NCBI RefSeq assembly: GCF_007750395.1
Contig: NZ_CP036281.1
Coordinates: 471,211 to 535,210 of the forward strand
Length of the DNA: 64,000 nt
Reading direction: 5' to 3'
Source: Polystyrenella longa
Lineage (GTDB): Bacteria > Planctomycetota > Planctomycetia > Planctomycetales > Planctomycetaceae
Shown here: positions 17,168-27,172 of the stretch, piece after piece
How positions within the stretch are numbered: the stretch's first letter is position 1
Layout of the letters: each line of letters starts with the position of its first letter
Notes under the pieces: model-generated
What the model was told of the DNA's origin: nothing
Databases searched by the model: none
Seen by the model: the letters and a program-made list of their open reading frames with translations, nothing else
Translations under genes and position numbers: made by a program

Positions 17168-18962
17168 CCAATCTCTGGATGGCGAGCTCATCACTCAGCA
17201 GGTGAGTCGCGGACCGTTCCGGATTACCATCGCCGAACGGGGAACACTCGAGTCGCAGTCGAACGTCCAACTGGCTAGCAACGTTGAAGGGACAACCACC
17301 ATTCTGGACATCGTTCCAGAAGGAACCGAAGTTGAAGTGGGTCAAGTAGTGTGTGTTTTAGATTCCTCCAGTATTGCCGACAAAGAGCAACAGCAGCAGA
17401 TCACCTTGACCGATGCCCGGTCTAAACTGCATCAGGCTGAGGAAGCTGTTGAGATCCAGGAGACACAGAACGAGAGTGATATATCAAAGGCACTTCTCAA
17501 CTACGAACTGGCCGAACTCGACCTCGACAAATACGAAAACGGAGACTACGTCCAGGAGCTGAACGAGTTGCAAAGCAATATTACGTTGGCCGAAGAAAAT
17601 CTGTTGCAGTCCGAAGAGGACTATCAGTTCGCGAAGCGGATGTCGCGCAAAGGTTATAAAACGTTAAACGAAGTCGAAACCGCTCGCATTGCCGTCAGCG
17701 ATACTCAGCTGAAACTGGACATCGCTAAAAGTAAGCTGAACGTTCTGAAGACATATACTTATGAGCGGACGATCAAAGAGCTCAAAGAGAACGCCAAAGA
17801 GACAGAACGCGAACGCGTGCGTGTTGAACGTGCCGGCAAATCAGCGTTAAGCCAGGCAACGGCCGAACTGGAAGCTCGACAGCTGACATTAAAGGTCGAA
17901 GAGGACAAACTGAGAAAGTATCAGGAGCAGATCGAGGCCTGTATCATCAAAGCGCCGCAGGCAGGTAAGGTCATCTACAACAACTCAAGCAGTCGCCGCA
18001 ACGAGAGCGAATCAATTGAAGAAGGAACTTCAGTCCGTGAGCGACAGGTCATTATCAAACTTCCCGATTTGACTAAAATGAAGGTCGAAGCCCGAATTCA
18101 TGAGTCGCGCATCCGAATGCTGCGAGCCGGGCTCCCTGCGGAAATTCGTGTCGATGCGTTGCCGGGCCAACTCTTCAAAGGGAAAGTCAGCACCGTTTCC
18201 TCCGTTCCACTCTCTTCCAGCTGGATGTCGCCCAACCTCAAAGAGTACGCCGCTGAAGTCGAAATCAGTGGAACGGATGAGCAGATTCGTTTGCTCCGAC
18301 CGGGGATGACGGCAGAGATCGAGATTATCGTCGCCCAGGAAAATGATGTCCTGCAGATCCCAGTCCAGGCCGCTGTCTCTATCGGTCGTGACTATTACGT
18401 CTACACAATCGTGGATGGCAAACCTGAACGACGAGAGATTTCCCCGGGAGAGACGAACGGAAAAGCGATCGAGGTTCTGGACGGCATCGCGGATAACATG
18501 ACAGTGGTGCTTAATCCGAGAACTGCCTTTGCAAAAGAGATCAGCGATTTTCAGGAACTGAAAGCTCGGGAACGACGGGCTGAAGAACCAGAGGCTGTCG
18601 ACGAAGTCATTGAAGTCATCGACAATAATTCGACCGCAAGTAATACCGGGGGTAAAGGAGAAGGAAAACGCCGCGGCGAAGGTCGCCAGAAGAACGGGGG
18701 CGGCAAAGGAGAGTCTAAGGGCGAAAGCGAATCGGATACTGCTTCCGCAAATACAGGATCAGGTCGCCCTGGCGGAGGAGATACAAACGCATTCTTCAGC
18801 CAGATGGATAAAGATAGTGACGGGAAGATTTCTAAAGAAGAAGCTCCGGGGCGCATGGCCGATAAGTTCACTGAAATCGATGCCAACAGCGATGGATTCA
18901 TTGATCAATCCGAGCTAAAAAGTGCCTTCGCAAAAATGACTTCGGGTGCCGGTGCCGAGTAA
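17082..18962 (+). CDS. MacA/HlyD-like periplasmic adaptor with C-terminal EF-hand pair
   Basis: Adaptor of the tripartite ABC exporter, 626 residues from the ATG at 17082 (a GTG 12 bases earlier and an ATG at 17094 are possible). It has an N-terminal membrane anchor (MSYTVIVLLILGGSVWTYSG) and a lipoyl half (ASNVEGTTTILDIVPEGTEV). A very long coiled-coil hairpin (about 100-290) follows, then the second lipoyl half (IIKAPQAGKVIYNN), beta-barrel and membrane-proximal domains. A Gly/Lys/Ser-rich linker leads to two canonical EF-hand loops, DKDSDGKISKEE (576-587) and DANSDGFIDQSE (600-611). Acidic residues occupy positions 1, 3, 5 and 12 of loop 1; loop 2 has Asn at position 3. EF-hands are not part of usual MacA proteins, suggesting calcium-dependent assembly or control. 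The ATPase and permease follow. Confidence 0.9.
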   Translation: MIKIMSYTVIVLLILGGSVWTYSGWNESSQSLDGELITQQVSRGPFRITIAERGTLESQSNVQLASNVEGTTTILDIVPEGTEVEVGQVVCVLDSSSIADKEQQQQITLTDARSKLHQAEEAVEIQETQNESDISKALLNYELAELDLDKYENGDYVQELNELQSNITLAEENLLQSEEDYQFAKRMSRKGYKTLNEVETARIAVSDTQLKLDIAKSKLNVLKTYTYERTIKELKENAKETERERVRVERAGKSALSQATAELEARQLTLKVEEDKLRKYQEQIEACIIKAPQAGKVIYNNSSSRRNESESIEEGTSVRERQVIIKLPDLTKMKVEARIHESRIRMLRAGLPAEIRVDALPGQLFKGKVSTVSSVPLSSSWMSPNLKEYAAEVEISGTDEQIRLLRPGMTAEIEIIVAQENDVLQIPVQAAVSIGRDYYVYTIVDGKPERREISPGETNGKAIEVLDGIADNMTVVLNPRTAFAKEISDFQELKARERRAEEPEAVDEVIEVIDNNSTASNTGGKGEGKRRGEGRQKNGGGKGESKGESESDTASANTGSGRPGGGDTNAFFSQMDKDSDGKISKEEAPGRMADKFTEIDANSDGFIDQSELKSAFAKMTSGAGAE

Positions 18963-19057
18963 ATATAATTCCCGTATTAATCCCGATCTTTACTGATATG
19001 ATTGCCTAACTAACCTGCTGCTATTCCTTTCCAGTATTCCCACCGACAAAGCCCTCC

Positions 19058-19756
19058 ATGCAGTACGCAGCCGAACTCATCAATATTGAAAAGCATTACG
19101 ACCTGGGGTCGGTGCTGGTGAAAGCGCTGAGGGGTGTATCGATGACGTTTCCGCGTGGGGATTACGTCGCCATCATGGGATCGTCCGGTAGTGGGAAAAG
19201 TACACTGCTGAACCTGCTGGGCGGGCTCGACCGTCCGACACATGGAGAATATTATCTTGGTGGTACCGATGTAGCGAAGCTATCGGATGATGATCTTTCC
19301 TTCAAACGAAACCAGATGATTGGATTTATCTTTCAATCGTACAATCTGATTCCGCAATATACCGTGCTGGAAAATATTGCGATGCCGCTGGCGTATCGGC
19401 CTGGTTATCCAGCCATCAACGCTAAGGATACCGCCCATTGCGAGGAATTGGCCGGTCGTGTCGGATTGAGTGATCGACTGGGACATCGCCCCTATCAACT
19501 TTCCGGGGGGCAACAACAGCGCGTCGCCATCGCGCGAGCCCTGGTGAATGAACCGGAAATCATCCTTGCCGATGAACCGACAGGAAACCTCGACTCGGCA
19601 ACGGAAGCGGAGATCATGGCACTACTGGGTGAGCTTAACAAAGAAGGTAAGACAATCATTATGGTCACCCATGAAGATGCCGTCGCCCGGGAAGCCAAAC
19701 GACAAATCTTTATGAAGGACGGTCTTGTAGCCGGAGAAGGAGTCTTTCCGGGTTGA
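19058..19756 (+). CDS. MacB/LolD-type ABC transporter ATP-binding protein
   Basis: Cytoplasmic ATPase powering the exporter, 232 residues. Walker A is GSSGSGKS (41-48), the Q-loop is IFQSYNLIPQ, the signature is LSGGQQQR (148-155), Walker B plus catalytic Glu is IILADEP (168-174), and the H-loop is MVTHED. The pattern and length match the MacB N-terminal domain and LolD, with the permease as a separate gene 50 bases downstream. Together with the TolC and adaptor genes it completes a MacAB-TolC-like system. Confidence 0.95.
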   Translation: MQYAAELINIEKHYDLGSVLVKALRGVSMTFPRGDYVAIMGSSGSGKSTLLNLLGGLDRPTHGEYYLGGTDVAKLSDDDLSFKRNQMIGFIFQSYNLIPQYTVLENIAMPLAYRPGYPAINAKDTAHCEELAGRVGLSDRLGHRPYQLSGGQQQRVAIARALVNEPEIILADEPTGNLDSATEAEIMALLGELNKEGKTIIMVTHEDAVAREAKRQIFMKDGLVAGEGVFPG

Positions 19757-19806
19757 GCTGAGAATCCGCGATAGCCGATTCGATATCTTATCCCGTTGAT
19801 TAAATC

Positions 19807-21153
19807 ATGATTGCTAATAACACAATCCGCACAGTTCGATCGGCATTAAAAAGCCTGATGCTGCACAAGTTGCGCTCCGGCTTAACGATGCTGGGGATCG
19901 TGTTTGGGGTGTTTTCCGTAATTGCCATGCTGGCCATCGGCGAAGGAGCCAGTCTTCAGGCCCAAAAACAGGTGTTGGAGCTGGGAGCGACGAATATCAT
20001 CATCATCTCGGTGAAACCCCCTGCCGAAACGCAGCAATCGAATTCAAGTAGCCGCGTACTTCAATACGGTCTCCTCCGATCTGACTACGATCTCTTGATC
20101 AAAACCATTCCTACTGTCGTCAGCGCGGTTCCCATCCGGGAAAGTCAGCAGCATGTACGGTATCTCGACAAAGAAATGAATTCCCGTCTTGTCGGTTGCA
20201 CGGAAGAGTACATTGGCATGAACCACCTGGAAGTTGAACGGGGGCGGTTCATTTCCGAACAGGACCAGGTCAACATGCTGAATGTGGCGGTCATCGCCCG
20301 AGAAGTCGCCGACACGCTTTTCCCACTTTCGGACCCCATCGGAAAATCAATCCGGGTCGACGATAACTACTTCAAAGTGGTCGGCATTACCAAAGATCGA
20401 ACCGCCTCGGCCGCCATCGGTGGATCGCTTTCCGGTCAAGACTACAACAAAGATATCTACATTCCCCTGCGAACATTCTTCGTTCGTTTGGGAGACTTGA
20501 TCGTCGCGCGACAAACAGGTTCCTTCTCTGCAGAACAGGTAGAGCTGAACCAGATCACGCTCAAGGTCGATGATCCCGAGCAAGTCATCGCGACTTCGGA
20601 AGTGGTGCGGGAAACTCTGGAGAAAACCCACGCTCGCAAAAAAGACTACGCCGTCGTTGTTCCTCTGGAACTCCTGGAACAGGCGCGGCAAATCCGGTTG
20701 CTCTTCAATGCGGTGCTGGGTTCCATCGCGGCCATCAGTCTGGTTGTAGGGGGGATCGGTATTATGAACATCATGCTGGCGACCGTCACGGAGCGAACTC
20801 GAGAAATTGGGGTTCGTCGTGCGCTGGGTGCTCGGCAACGAGACATTACCGAGCAGTTCCTGACCGAGACTATCGTGCTCTCGGGAACGGGTGGTGTGAT
20901 CGGTGTGTTACTCGGCCTTTCGACTCCGCTGGCCTTTAGTGTCATCCGATCGGTGTTGAAACAGTTCCTGCTCGAAGGGGCCGACTCATCCTCGGAAGCG
21001 GGGCGTATTTTCTTTGAGATGGAACCGCAGATTGCCGTCTGGTCTTTGCCACTGGCGTTTGGGATTTCAGTCGGCATCGGAATCATCTTCGGACTTTATC
21101 CTGCCCGCTCCGCTGCCCGTCTCGACCCGATCGAAGCCCTGCGGCATGAGTAA
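19807..21153 (+). CDS. MacB-like ABC transporter permease (FtsX family)
   Basis: Inner-membrane mechanotransmission subunit, 448 residues. Membrane helix 1 is near 24-45 ([21 protein letters not shown]), followed by a periplasmic MacB-PCD domain and three C-terminal helices. Motifs are typical: [52 protein letters not shown] at the end. Works with the ATPase at 19058, the EF-hand adaptor and the long TolC. MacB-type machines push substrates from the periplasm through TolC; substrates range from macrolides to lipoproteins and peptides and cannot be chosen here. Confidence 0.95.
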   Translation: MIANNTIRTVRSALKSLMLHKLRSGLTMLGIVFGVFSVIAMLAIGEGASLQAQKQVLELGATNIIIISVKPPAETQQSNSSSRVLQYGLLRSDYDLLIKTIPTVVSAVPIRESQQHVRYLDKEMNSRLVGCTEEYIGMNHLEVERGRFISEQDQVNMLNVAVIAREVADTLFPLSDPIGKSIRVDDNYFKVVGITKDRTASAAIGGSLSGQDYNKDIYIPLRTFFVRLGDLIVARQTGSFSAEQVELNQITLKVDDPEQVIATSEVVRETLEKTHARKKDYAVVVPLELLEQARQIRLLFNAVLGSIAAISLVVGGIGIMNIMLATVTERTREIGVRRALGARQRDITEQFLTETIVLSGTGGVIGVLLGLSTPLAFSVIRSVLKQFLLEGADSSSEAGRIFFEMEPQIAVWSLPLAFGISVGIGIIFGLYPARSAARLDPIEALRHE

Positions 21154-21192
21154 GAGTGCACGAACCTCTGGCAGGCTATCCCTCTCTCTCCG

Positions 21193-22554
21193 TTAGACGA
21201 ACCCATGTTCTTTTAACAGGTCGAGCCCTTTGCTAAAGCTTTCGATCGTCTGGTCGACATCTTTGTCTGAGTGCGCCGAGGAAGTCATGGCCCCCCATCC
21301 CATGAAGTCGAGCCCGTTCACCAGCATTGCTTTCCGGAAGGCGTGTGATAATTCCTTTTCGATTGGGCGATCTACCTGTTGGAAATCGTTTTCGTAGGGC
21401 AGGAAGTCTTCACTCTCCGGGCGAGGGCCTTCGTAGTTCGGAATAATCTTGAACATCGCGTAGTCACCATAGGCGGCCCAGTTGATGTTCTTTTCGGCGA
21501 ACAGATTGTTGAATTCTCTTCGCAGCACTTTCGCCACTTCGCTCGCCCGCTTGCACGGTTTGCCCGTGGCAACCTGTTCAAGCATTGCGCAACCGGCGGC
21601 CGCCGAAAGAGGGTTAGCGTTGAATGTACCGTGATGTTTCATTTTCTTGCCGTAGCGGTTCGTGAAGGAAAGGGCTTCCATTAAATCCGCCCGTCCTGCG
21701 ACACAGCCTCCCGGCAACCCACCAGCCAGAATCTTGGCGAGCGTCGTCAGGTCCGCTTTGATGTCATACAACCCCTGCACGCCACCCGGATGAACGCGGA
21801 AACCGCTGATAACTTCATCCATCACCAGCAGCACTCCTTTCTCTTCTGTCAGCTTACGAAGCCCAAGCAGAAATTCTTTCCGAAGAGGAACGACACCCCA
21901 GCGACCGCCGGTGGCTTCACAGATTACGCAGGCCGGATCGTGTTCGTCGATCAGCTTGCTCAGCGCCTCCAAGTCGTTTGGTGGTGATATAATCAGGTCC
22001 GACATCACCCCTTGAGTTATTCCGGGTTGCGAATAATCACCGTTATCGTGAGGAGGTTCGGCAGCAGGGATTAAGGAATCATGCCAGCCATGAAAATGGC
22101 CGGCGAACTTGATGACGTTTTGTTTTCCTGTGACAAGTCGGGCAATCCGCAATGCCATCATGGTTGACTCTGTTCCACTGCTGGTAAAGCGGACCATTTC
22201 GGAAGAGGGAACCAGTTTGTTGATCCACTCGGCCCATTCGAGTTCGAGCTCATGGCAGGCGCCCCAGTGCGTTCCTACTTCAACCTGACCTTGCACGGCA
22301 GCGACCAGCGTGGGATGAGAATGCCCGAGGAGCAGGGCACCATGCCCCATCCAGTAGTCGATCAGATCATGATTGTCGACGTCGGTCTTGTGAGCCGCTT
22401 TGGCGCTCTTGATATAAACCGGAAATGGCGCCAGATAACGGCTGTCGTGGGTGACCCCGCTGGGAAAGAGCTTACACGCTTTTTCATAACGCTTCACTGA
22501 AGTCGGAAACCGTTCAGCATACAGAGCATCTAAAGCAGAACCGTTAGCGGGCAT
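21193..22554 (-). CDS. Class III aminotransferase, glutamate-1-semialdehyde aminomutase-like
   Basis: PLP enzyme of the HemL/class III aminotransferase group, 453 residues from the ATG at 22554. That start has an AAGAGAT element just upstream; the longer frame would use a TTG at 22611. Visible motifs are the PLP-phosphate segment TSSGTESTMMALRIAR, GHFHGWHD, the cofactor Asp in LLVMDEVISGFR (Asp246), and the Schiff-base Lys in LAKILAGGLPGG (Lys274). True HemL makes 5-aminolevulinate for haem; this protein departs from HemL in places (for example GHFHGWHDSLIPA and the C-terminal third), so a different amine substrate is possible. It ends 40 bases from the convergent permease gene. Confidence 0.82.
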   Translation of the reverse strand: MPANGSALDALYAERFPTSVKRYEKACKLFPSGVTHDSRYLAPFPVYIKSAKAAHKTDVDNHDLIDYWMGHGALLLGHSHPTLVAAVQGQVEVGTHWGACHELELEWAEWINKLVPSSEMVRFTSSGTESTMMALRIARLVTGKQNVIKFAGHFHGWHDSLIPAAEPPHDNGDYSQPGITQGVMSDLIISPPNDLEALSKLIDEHDPACVICEATGGRWGVVPLRKEFLLGLRKLTEEKGVLLVMDEVISGFRVHPGGVQGLYDIKADLTTLAKILAGGLPGGCVAGRADLMEALSFTNRYGKKMKHHGTFNANPLSAAAGCAMLEQVATGKPCKRASEVAKVLRREFNNLFAEKNINWAAYGDYAMFKIIPNYEGPRPESEDFLPYENDFQQVDRPIEKELSHAFRKAMLVNGLDFMGWGAMTSSAHSDKDVDQTIESFSKGLDLLKEHGFV

Positions 22555-22640
22555 ATCGTATCTCTTTGGAAAAAAGGAATCCGTTGTTTTATCTGGCCGA
22601 TATTTTGTCAAGTTGAATCAACTGGTGATATTCTGTGAAG

Positions 22641-22985
22641 TTAACCGGGTGGCCACGTCAGATTTCGACCGCCCATCAGGTGGACATGCAAATGAAAAAC
22701 GGTCTGGCCCGCACCTTCGCCGCAGTTGATAATGGTGCGATAACCGTCGGTCAGGTTTTCCTGTTTAGCAATCTTTTGAGCGACCAGAAACAGGTGCCCC
22801 ATCACTTGTTCGTCTTCGGCGGAAAGGTGGTCTATGGACGCGATCTCTTTGCGAGGGATAATCAGGATGTGGGTTGGTGCCTGCGGATTCACATCGCGAA
22901 ACGCCAAAGACTGATCGTCCTCGTAAACGATGTCCGCAGGGATTTCACCGTCGATGATTTTCTTGAAGATCGTTTTTTCAGCCAT
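22641..22985 (-). CDS. HIT-family (HINT-like) nucleotide-binding hydrolase
   Basis: Small cytoplasmic purine-nucleotide phosphoramidase, 114 residues. The ATG at 22985 has an AGGAG ribosome site eight bases upstream. N-terminus IFKKIIDGEIPADIVYEDD and the histidine triad FHLHVHLMGG (His98, His100, His102) are diagnostic of HINT proteins such as E. coli HinT. It lies upstream of the aminotransferase gene on the same strand. Confidence 0.95.
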   Translation of the reverse strand: MAEKTIFKKIIDGEIPADIVYEDDQSLAFRDVNPQAPTHILIIPRKEIASIDHLSAEDEQVMGHLFLVAQKIAKQENLTDGYRTIINCGEGAGQTVFHLHVHLMGGRNLTWPPG

Positions 22986-23150
22986 CAGAAATCTCCTTCG
23001 TAGAACGCATCCTGAAATCCGGTTGTGGTAGCCATCCGTATTGGAGAACAGAAACCGACTTGATTCATTTGCGGGATTCATTACCGCATGTCGTCATGCG
23101 GAACTGCTTCCGCCAGTTCTAGCAGAAGCAACATCCCAACTCAATTGCCG

Positions 23151-24860
23151 TTACTTCATCAGTTTCTTCATTTGAGCCCAGCTACGGGTATTGGCGACGT
23201 CCGCCTTGGTTAAACCGGCCCGGCGAGCTTGATAGACACCGTACTGCCGGACATTGTACCCTTCCGGCGAGTGAGCGTCGGTATTGATCACGATCGGAAT
23301 CCCCAAGTCTTTCGCTGCTGCAGCATGGACTTCGCTTAAATCGAGCCGACTGAAATGAGCGTTGATTTCCAGAAGCGTTCCATGGTCGGCGCAAGCCTTC
23401 AGAAATTCGTCCATGTCGATGTCGGCCCCGGGGCGTTTTAAAATCAAACGGCCTGTCGGGTGTCCGATCATATGGACGTAGGGATTCGTGATGGCCGTCA
23501 TTAACCGCTTCATAATCTTTGCGCGAGGTTGCTTCAAACCATAGTGCAAAACGGCGATGACCCAGTCTCCTTGTTTCAGGACTTCATCTTCCAGGTCAAG
23601 TGTTCCATCTTCGAGAATGTCGCATTCGATTCCCTTGAGGATCTCGATCCCTTTAGTTTCTTCATTGACCCGGTCGATCTCTTCCCAATGTTTCAACAAT
23701 CGCTTGCCATCGAGGCCGTTCGCCATCATCACTCGTTTACTGTGGTCAGTAATGGCAATGTATTTCAGGCCCTGCTGCTTCGCGGCTTCGGCCATTCCCG
23801 CAATGGAGGCCTTACCGTCTGAAGCGGTGGTATGCATATGGAGGTCCCCTTTGATGTCCTCCAGTTCGAGTAGCTCGGGGATCTTGTCTGCTTCCGCGAG
23901 ATCAAACTCGATTCGACTTTCGCGTAGCTCCGGCGGAACCCAGGCAAGGTCAAGCTTCTGATAAACTTCTTCTTCGGTTTTACCTGCGACTAGTTTCTCT
24001 TCTTTGAACAAACCGTATTCGTTGAGCTTTAAGTCCCGTTCTTGAGCCCGACGGCGCAGGACGATGTTGTGTTCTTTCGAGCCGGTGAAATAAACGAGTG
24101 CGGCACCATAAGATTCTTCGGGGACGACTCGCAGGTCGAGTTCGATGCCGTTCTTCAGGCGGACACGCTGTTTGGTATCTCCCCGGGCGATTACCTTGTC
24201 GACCAATGCGTGTGCGGCCAGGGCATCCATCGCCTCTGCCGAGTCCGACGCGGTCACCAGTACATCCAGGTCGCCGACAGTCTCTTTGCGACGTCGACAA
24301 CTTCCTGCGACTTCCGCCTGTTTAACTGATTCAAGTTTCAGCAGATCGTTGCGGATTTCGTCGGCATAACCTTTCGCTTCGGCGAGATAAAATCGCCTGT
24401 TGGTCAAGTCGAGTGTATCGATGCCCTCGATGATCGTTTCCTCCGTCTTCTTGCCGAACCCTTTAAGCTTCGCCAGCTCTCCTTTTTCTGCTGCTTCTTT
24501 CAGTTGCTCCAGCGATTCGATTTTCAGGTCGCGATAAAACGTACCGACTTTTTTCGGACCAATGCCGGGAATTCGCAGCATCTCCACAACCCCGGCGGGA
24601 ATCTTCTTTTGCATCTCCAACAGTTGAGGTAAGGAGCCTGTCTGAATAATCGTGATGATCTTCTCGGCCAGGTCCTTTCCAATGCCATCCAGTTCGGTCA
24701 GGTTGTCTTCGTCTTCGACCATCCGTGTCAGGTCGGCATTGGTGGAGTCGAGCGTCCGGGCCCCGTTGCGATAAGCCCGTACACGAAAGGAGTTGGCGCC
24801 ATCAATCTCCAGAAGATCGGCGAGGGCGTTGAAGAAGGCAGCAATTTCCGAGTTACGCAT
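23151..24860 (-). CDS. PolX: DNA polymerase X with PHP nuclease domain
   Basis: Bacterial family X polymerase, 569 residues from the ATG at 24860, the usual PolX length; a longer frame adds 60 unrelated residues. Domain order: N-terminal helix-hairpin-helix 8-kDa region ([19 protein letters not shown]), HhH repeats ([25 protein letters not shown]), and a nucleotidyltransferase core ([17 protein letters not shown] with the DxD pair). The C-terminal PHP domain follows ([28 protein letters not shown]). Acts in gap-filling DNA repair, with 3'-5' exonuclease or AP endonuclease activity from the PHP part. All metal-binding motifs look intact. Confidence 0.95.
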   Translation of the reverse strand: MRNSEIAAFFNALADLLEIDGANSFRVRAYRNGARTLDSTNADLTRMVEDEDNLTELDGIGKDLAEKIITIIQTGSLPQLLEMQKKIPAGVVEMLRIPGIGPKKVGTFYRDLKIESLEQLKEAAEKGELAKLKGFGKKTEETIIEGIDTLDLTNRRFYLAEAKGYADEIRNDLLKLESVKQAEVAGSCRRRKETVGDLDVLVTASDSAEAMDALAAHALVDKVIARGDTKQRVRLKNGIELDLRVVPEESYGAALVYFTGSKEHNIVLRRRAQERDLKLNEYGLFKEEKLVAGKTEEEVYQKLDLAWVPPELRESRIEFDLAEADKIPELLELEDIKGDLHMHTTASDGKASIAGMAEAAKQQGLKYIAITDHSKRVMMANGLDGKRLLKHWEEIDRVNEETKGIEILKGIECDILEDGTLDLEDEVLKQGDWVIAVLHYGLKQPRAKIMKRLMTAITNPYVHMIGHPTGRLILKRPGADIDMDEFLKACADHGTLLEINAHFSRLDLSEVHAAAAKDLGIPIVINTDAHSPEGYNVRQYGVYQARRAGLTKADVANTRSWAQMKKLMK

Positions 24861-25253
24861 GAATATCAGTCTCTTTAAGCAGATCAAATACTGTTCCGAA
24901 AAGAACAGGGGCGGTGGCAGCCAATCATCTTTCCGGCAACCCCTGTCTGTCAACTGAGGCCAAGCAAAAGTACAAGACTGCACAAATGATTGGACCGCCG
25001 TCCGGAAGTTTGTCGCTTCGCAGTAGTGGTAAGGAGGCACTGATATCGGTTAGATTAGATTATACTCAATAATACCGTCGCCTATTCTGGCAATCGTCTT
25101 ATTTGAATCCAAATTGAACGCCTCCGGAATTCGCTGAAGGTAAGTCGCTGCATTTCATGGTGATATGTCTGGAAACTCACTTCTTTGTCCAGTCTTGCCT
25201 AAAACATATCTTGTCTTTCTCTCATCTCGTTTCTGTCGAAGAGTTTCACGATC
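24861..25253. other. Intergenic region between divergent polX and the 25254 gene
   Basis: About 390 bases with no supported gene, RNA or repeat. It should contain promoters in both directions; an AT-rich patch near 25048-25070 is a possible -10 area for the rightward gene but no clear -35 accompanies it. Confidence 0.35.
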
Positions 25254-26768
25254 ATGTCTCTTGATTCGTCCGCGGAAAATCCGACTTCGCCACCGTACAC
25301 ATTGTCCGCAGTCCCTTTGCTGTTGGTTACCCTGCTGCTTTGCAGTCTGGCTGGTGCGATGGCGTGGGGCATTCGGGGGCAGTACGGCCACGAGACAGGA
25401 GCAATGATCTTCGGCCCGCTCGTCGGTTTCAGTATAGTGATGCTCTACCTGCCTCAGGCGAATACGTTGAAAGGTGTCCGGGTGGTGGCGCTGTTATCGA
25501 TGGCCATCGGCATTGGCGGTTCCATGTCCTATGGGGAGACCGTGGGGCTAACTCATGATACCGCGGTCCACCAGACTCTTGTCATTGATGAGGCGGGTGA
25601 AGAGACCTACGTTAAGGAATGGAACAACGAAGCTTACTGGTGGGGTATGCTGGGGTTGGGGATCAAGGGAGGGCTCTGGCTCGGATTCGCAGGACTCTTT
25701 CTGGGAGTCGGACTCGGCAGAAAAACATATTCGCCGATGGAGCTACTAGGCCTGATACTCGTGGGAGTTCTGCTGTTGATCGTCGGGATCTGGTTATTTA
25801 ATACCCCCTTCGAACCAGAAAATAGAATTCTTCCGCGCATCTACTTTTCCGATCACTGGCGCTGGGAGCCGGCGGAATTTGTCAATCCACGTCCAGAGAA
25901 TTGGGGAGGCGTGTTGTTACCCTTTCTGGCGGCAATGGCTTATCTGCAATTCATCAAACGAGACCGGCTTCCGGTATTGCTCGGGTTTTGGGGCCTTGTT
26001 GGTGGTCTGGGATTCCCAATTGGACAATCGCTCCAGGCGGCAATGGCCTTCGATGTCGCCTCTTTTCGGGAATACTTTCCCATCCTGTACGGGATCAATA
26101 ACTGGAACATGATGGAATGCACATTTGGGTTCGTCGCGGGGGGCGTATTAGGTTTCGGGGTCTGGTTACATCGGGGACGCATCGCACAGACGGAACCCGA
26201 GGACAATGTGGTCCTCTCCCTCAGTTGGGAAGTTTGCCTGCTGGTTGCTTATCTCTATCTGATGCTGGTCGCCTGGTTTCTGGAAGACACGCAGTTCGGC
26301 CAGTTCTACGAATACGGTTTGGTGATGGCCATTCTGCCGCTGGTCGGGGTGATGGGCGGGCGCTTCTGGCCCTATCTCTACGCCTTCCCCATCGTTGCCA
26401 TGCCGATTGCCGTAAAAACATTCCGGGCGGTTGCCATAGCTCATAACGATCAACCCCCACGCGTTCCAACCGACATGGGGTGGTTGCTGATTGTGACCTT
26501 CCCGTTATTACTGCTGACCATCTTCGCCCTATCCTGGGCCAAGCCAGAGAACGACCGGGTTCGCGCTAGCTACTTCGGCGCGTGTGGTCTCCTCGCCTCG
26601 AGCGCCTGCTACTTCATCCTGAACGCCACCTTCCTTGGGAATCCGCTTTCCTGGTTGGAAGGCTGGCGCCTGCAGACCCTCTCCGGGATGATCTACATCA
26701 TCGCCTGGGTTGTGCTCTCCCTCGCTGCACTATTCGTCGTGCTGAAACCGAATGGAAAACAGTTGTAG
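25254..26768 (+). CDS. Polytopic inner-membrane protein, function unknown
   Basis: I do not recognise the family. The 504-residue protein has around twelve hydrophobic segments, starting at about 20-38 (AVPLLLVTLLLCSLAGAMAWG). A conserved-looking GIRGQYGHETGAMIFGPL follows the first helix. Gly-rich helices and the polar loop GGSMSYGETVGLTHDT suggest a transporter-like core. Charged residues in membrane-adjacent loops (RGQYGHE, SYGE) could be functional. It is divergent from polX; a small leftward membrane-protein gene abuts its 3' end. Confidence 0.75.
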   Translation: MSLDSSAENPTSPPYTLSAVPLLLVTLLLCSLAGAMAWGIRGQYGHETGAMIFGPLVGFSIVMLYLPQANTLKGVRVVALLSMAIGIGGSMSYGETVGLTHDTAVHQTLVIDEAGEETYVKEWNNEAYWWGMLGLGIKGGLWLGFAGLFLGVGLGRKTYSPMELLGLILVGVLLLIVGIWLFNTPFEPENRILPRIYFSDHWRWEPAEFVNPRPENWGGVLLPFLAAMAYLQFIKRDRLPVLLGFWGLVGGLGFPIGQSLQAAMAFDVASFREYFPILYGINNWNMMECTFGFVAGGVLGFGVWLHRGRIAQTEPEDNVVLSLSWEVCLLVAYLYLMLVAWFLEDTQFGQFYEYGLVMAILPLVGVMGGRFWPYLYAFPIVAMPIAVKTFRAVAIAHNDQPPRVPTDMGWLLIVTFPLLLLTIFALSWAKPENDRVRASYFGACGLLASSACYFILNATFLGNPLSWLEGWRLQTLSGMIYIIAWVVLSLAALFVVLKPNGKQL

Positions 26769-26769
26769 C

Positions 26770-27066
26770 CTACAGGGAGAGCCACAGAACATAGAGAATT
26801 CCCAAGGCAACGACGAAGTACAGCAGCGAGGTTCCCAATAATTCCAGGGCGGTCTTTTTCTGAATTTCTTGCAGTATTGCGTGCTCGGCTTCCTTATCTT
26901 CAGTTCCGGAGGACGTGCAAACCAGAACCAATATGACGACAAAGGCCAACGTGAACCCATCGTCGCTATTGTGTTTTCCGGACGACAACTCCTGCAAAGG
27001 CTTCATCCAGAATTCCAAATCGAATAAGCGAAACCATGAATCCTGTTGGGTCAGCTGTTGAGTCAT
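26770..27066 (-). CDS. Small membrane protein, function unknown
   Basis: A 98-residue protein with two hydrophobic segments (about 42-52, FTLAFVVILVLVC, and 78-97, LLYFVVALGILYVLWLSL) joined by an acidic/Lys helix (GTEDKEAEHAILQEIQKKTA). Start ATG at 27066. No family recognised. It converges with the 25254 gene, stops one base apart, and lies downstream of the SDR gene on the same strand. Confidence 0.6.
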   Translation of the reverse strand: MTQQLTQQDSWFRLFDLEFWMKPLQELSSGKHNSDDGFTLAFVVILVLVCTSSGTEDKEAEHAILQEIQKKTALELLGTSLLYFVVALGILYVLWLSL

Positions 27067-27172
27067 GACGTGATATCCTGCTTTATTCGAGAGAAATCTG
27101 GCGGCACCAGCAAATCAGAGAGGGCAGTTTATGAACGGGCCTCTCTCTGATATTGGCCGGCTTGCTTTAATA

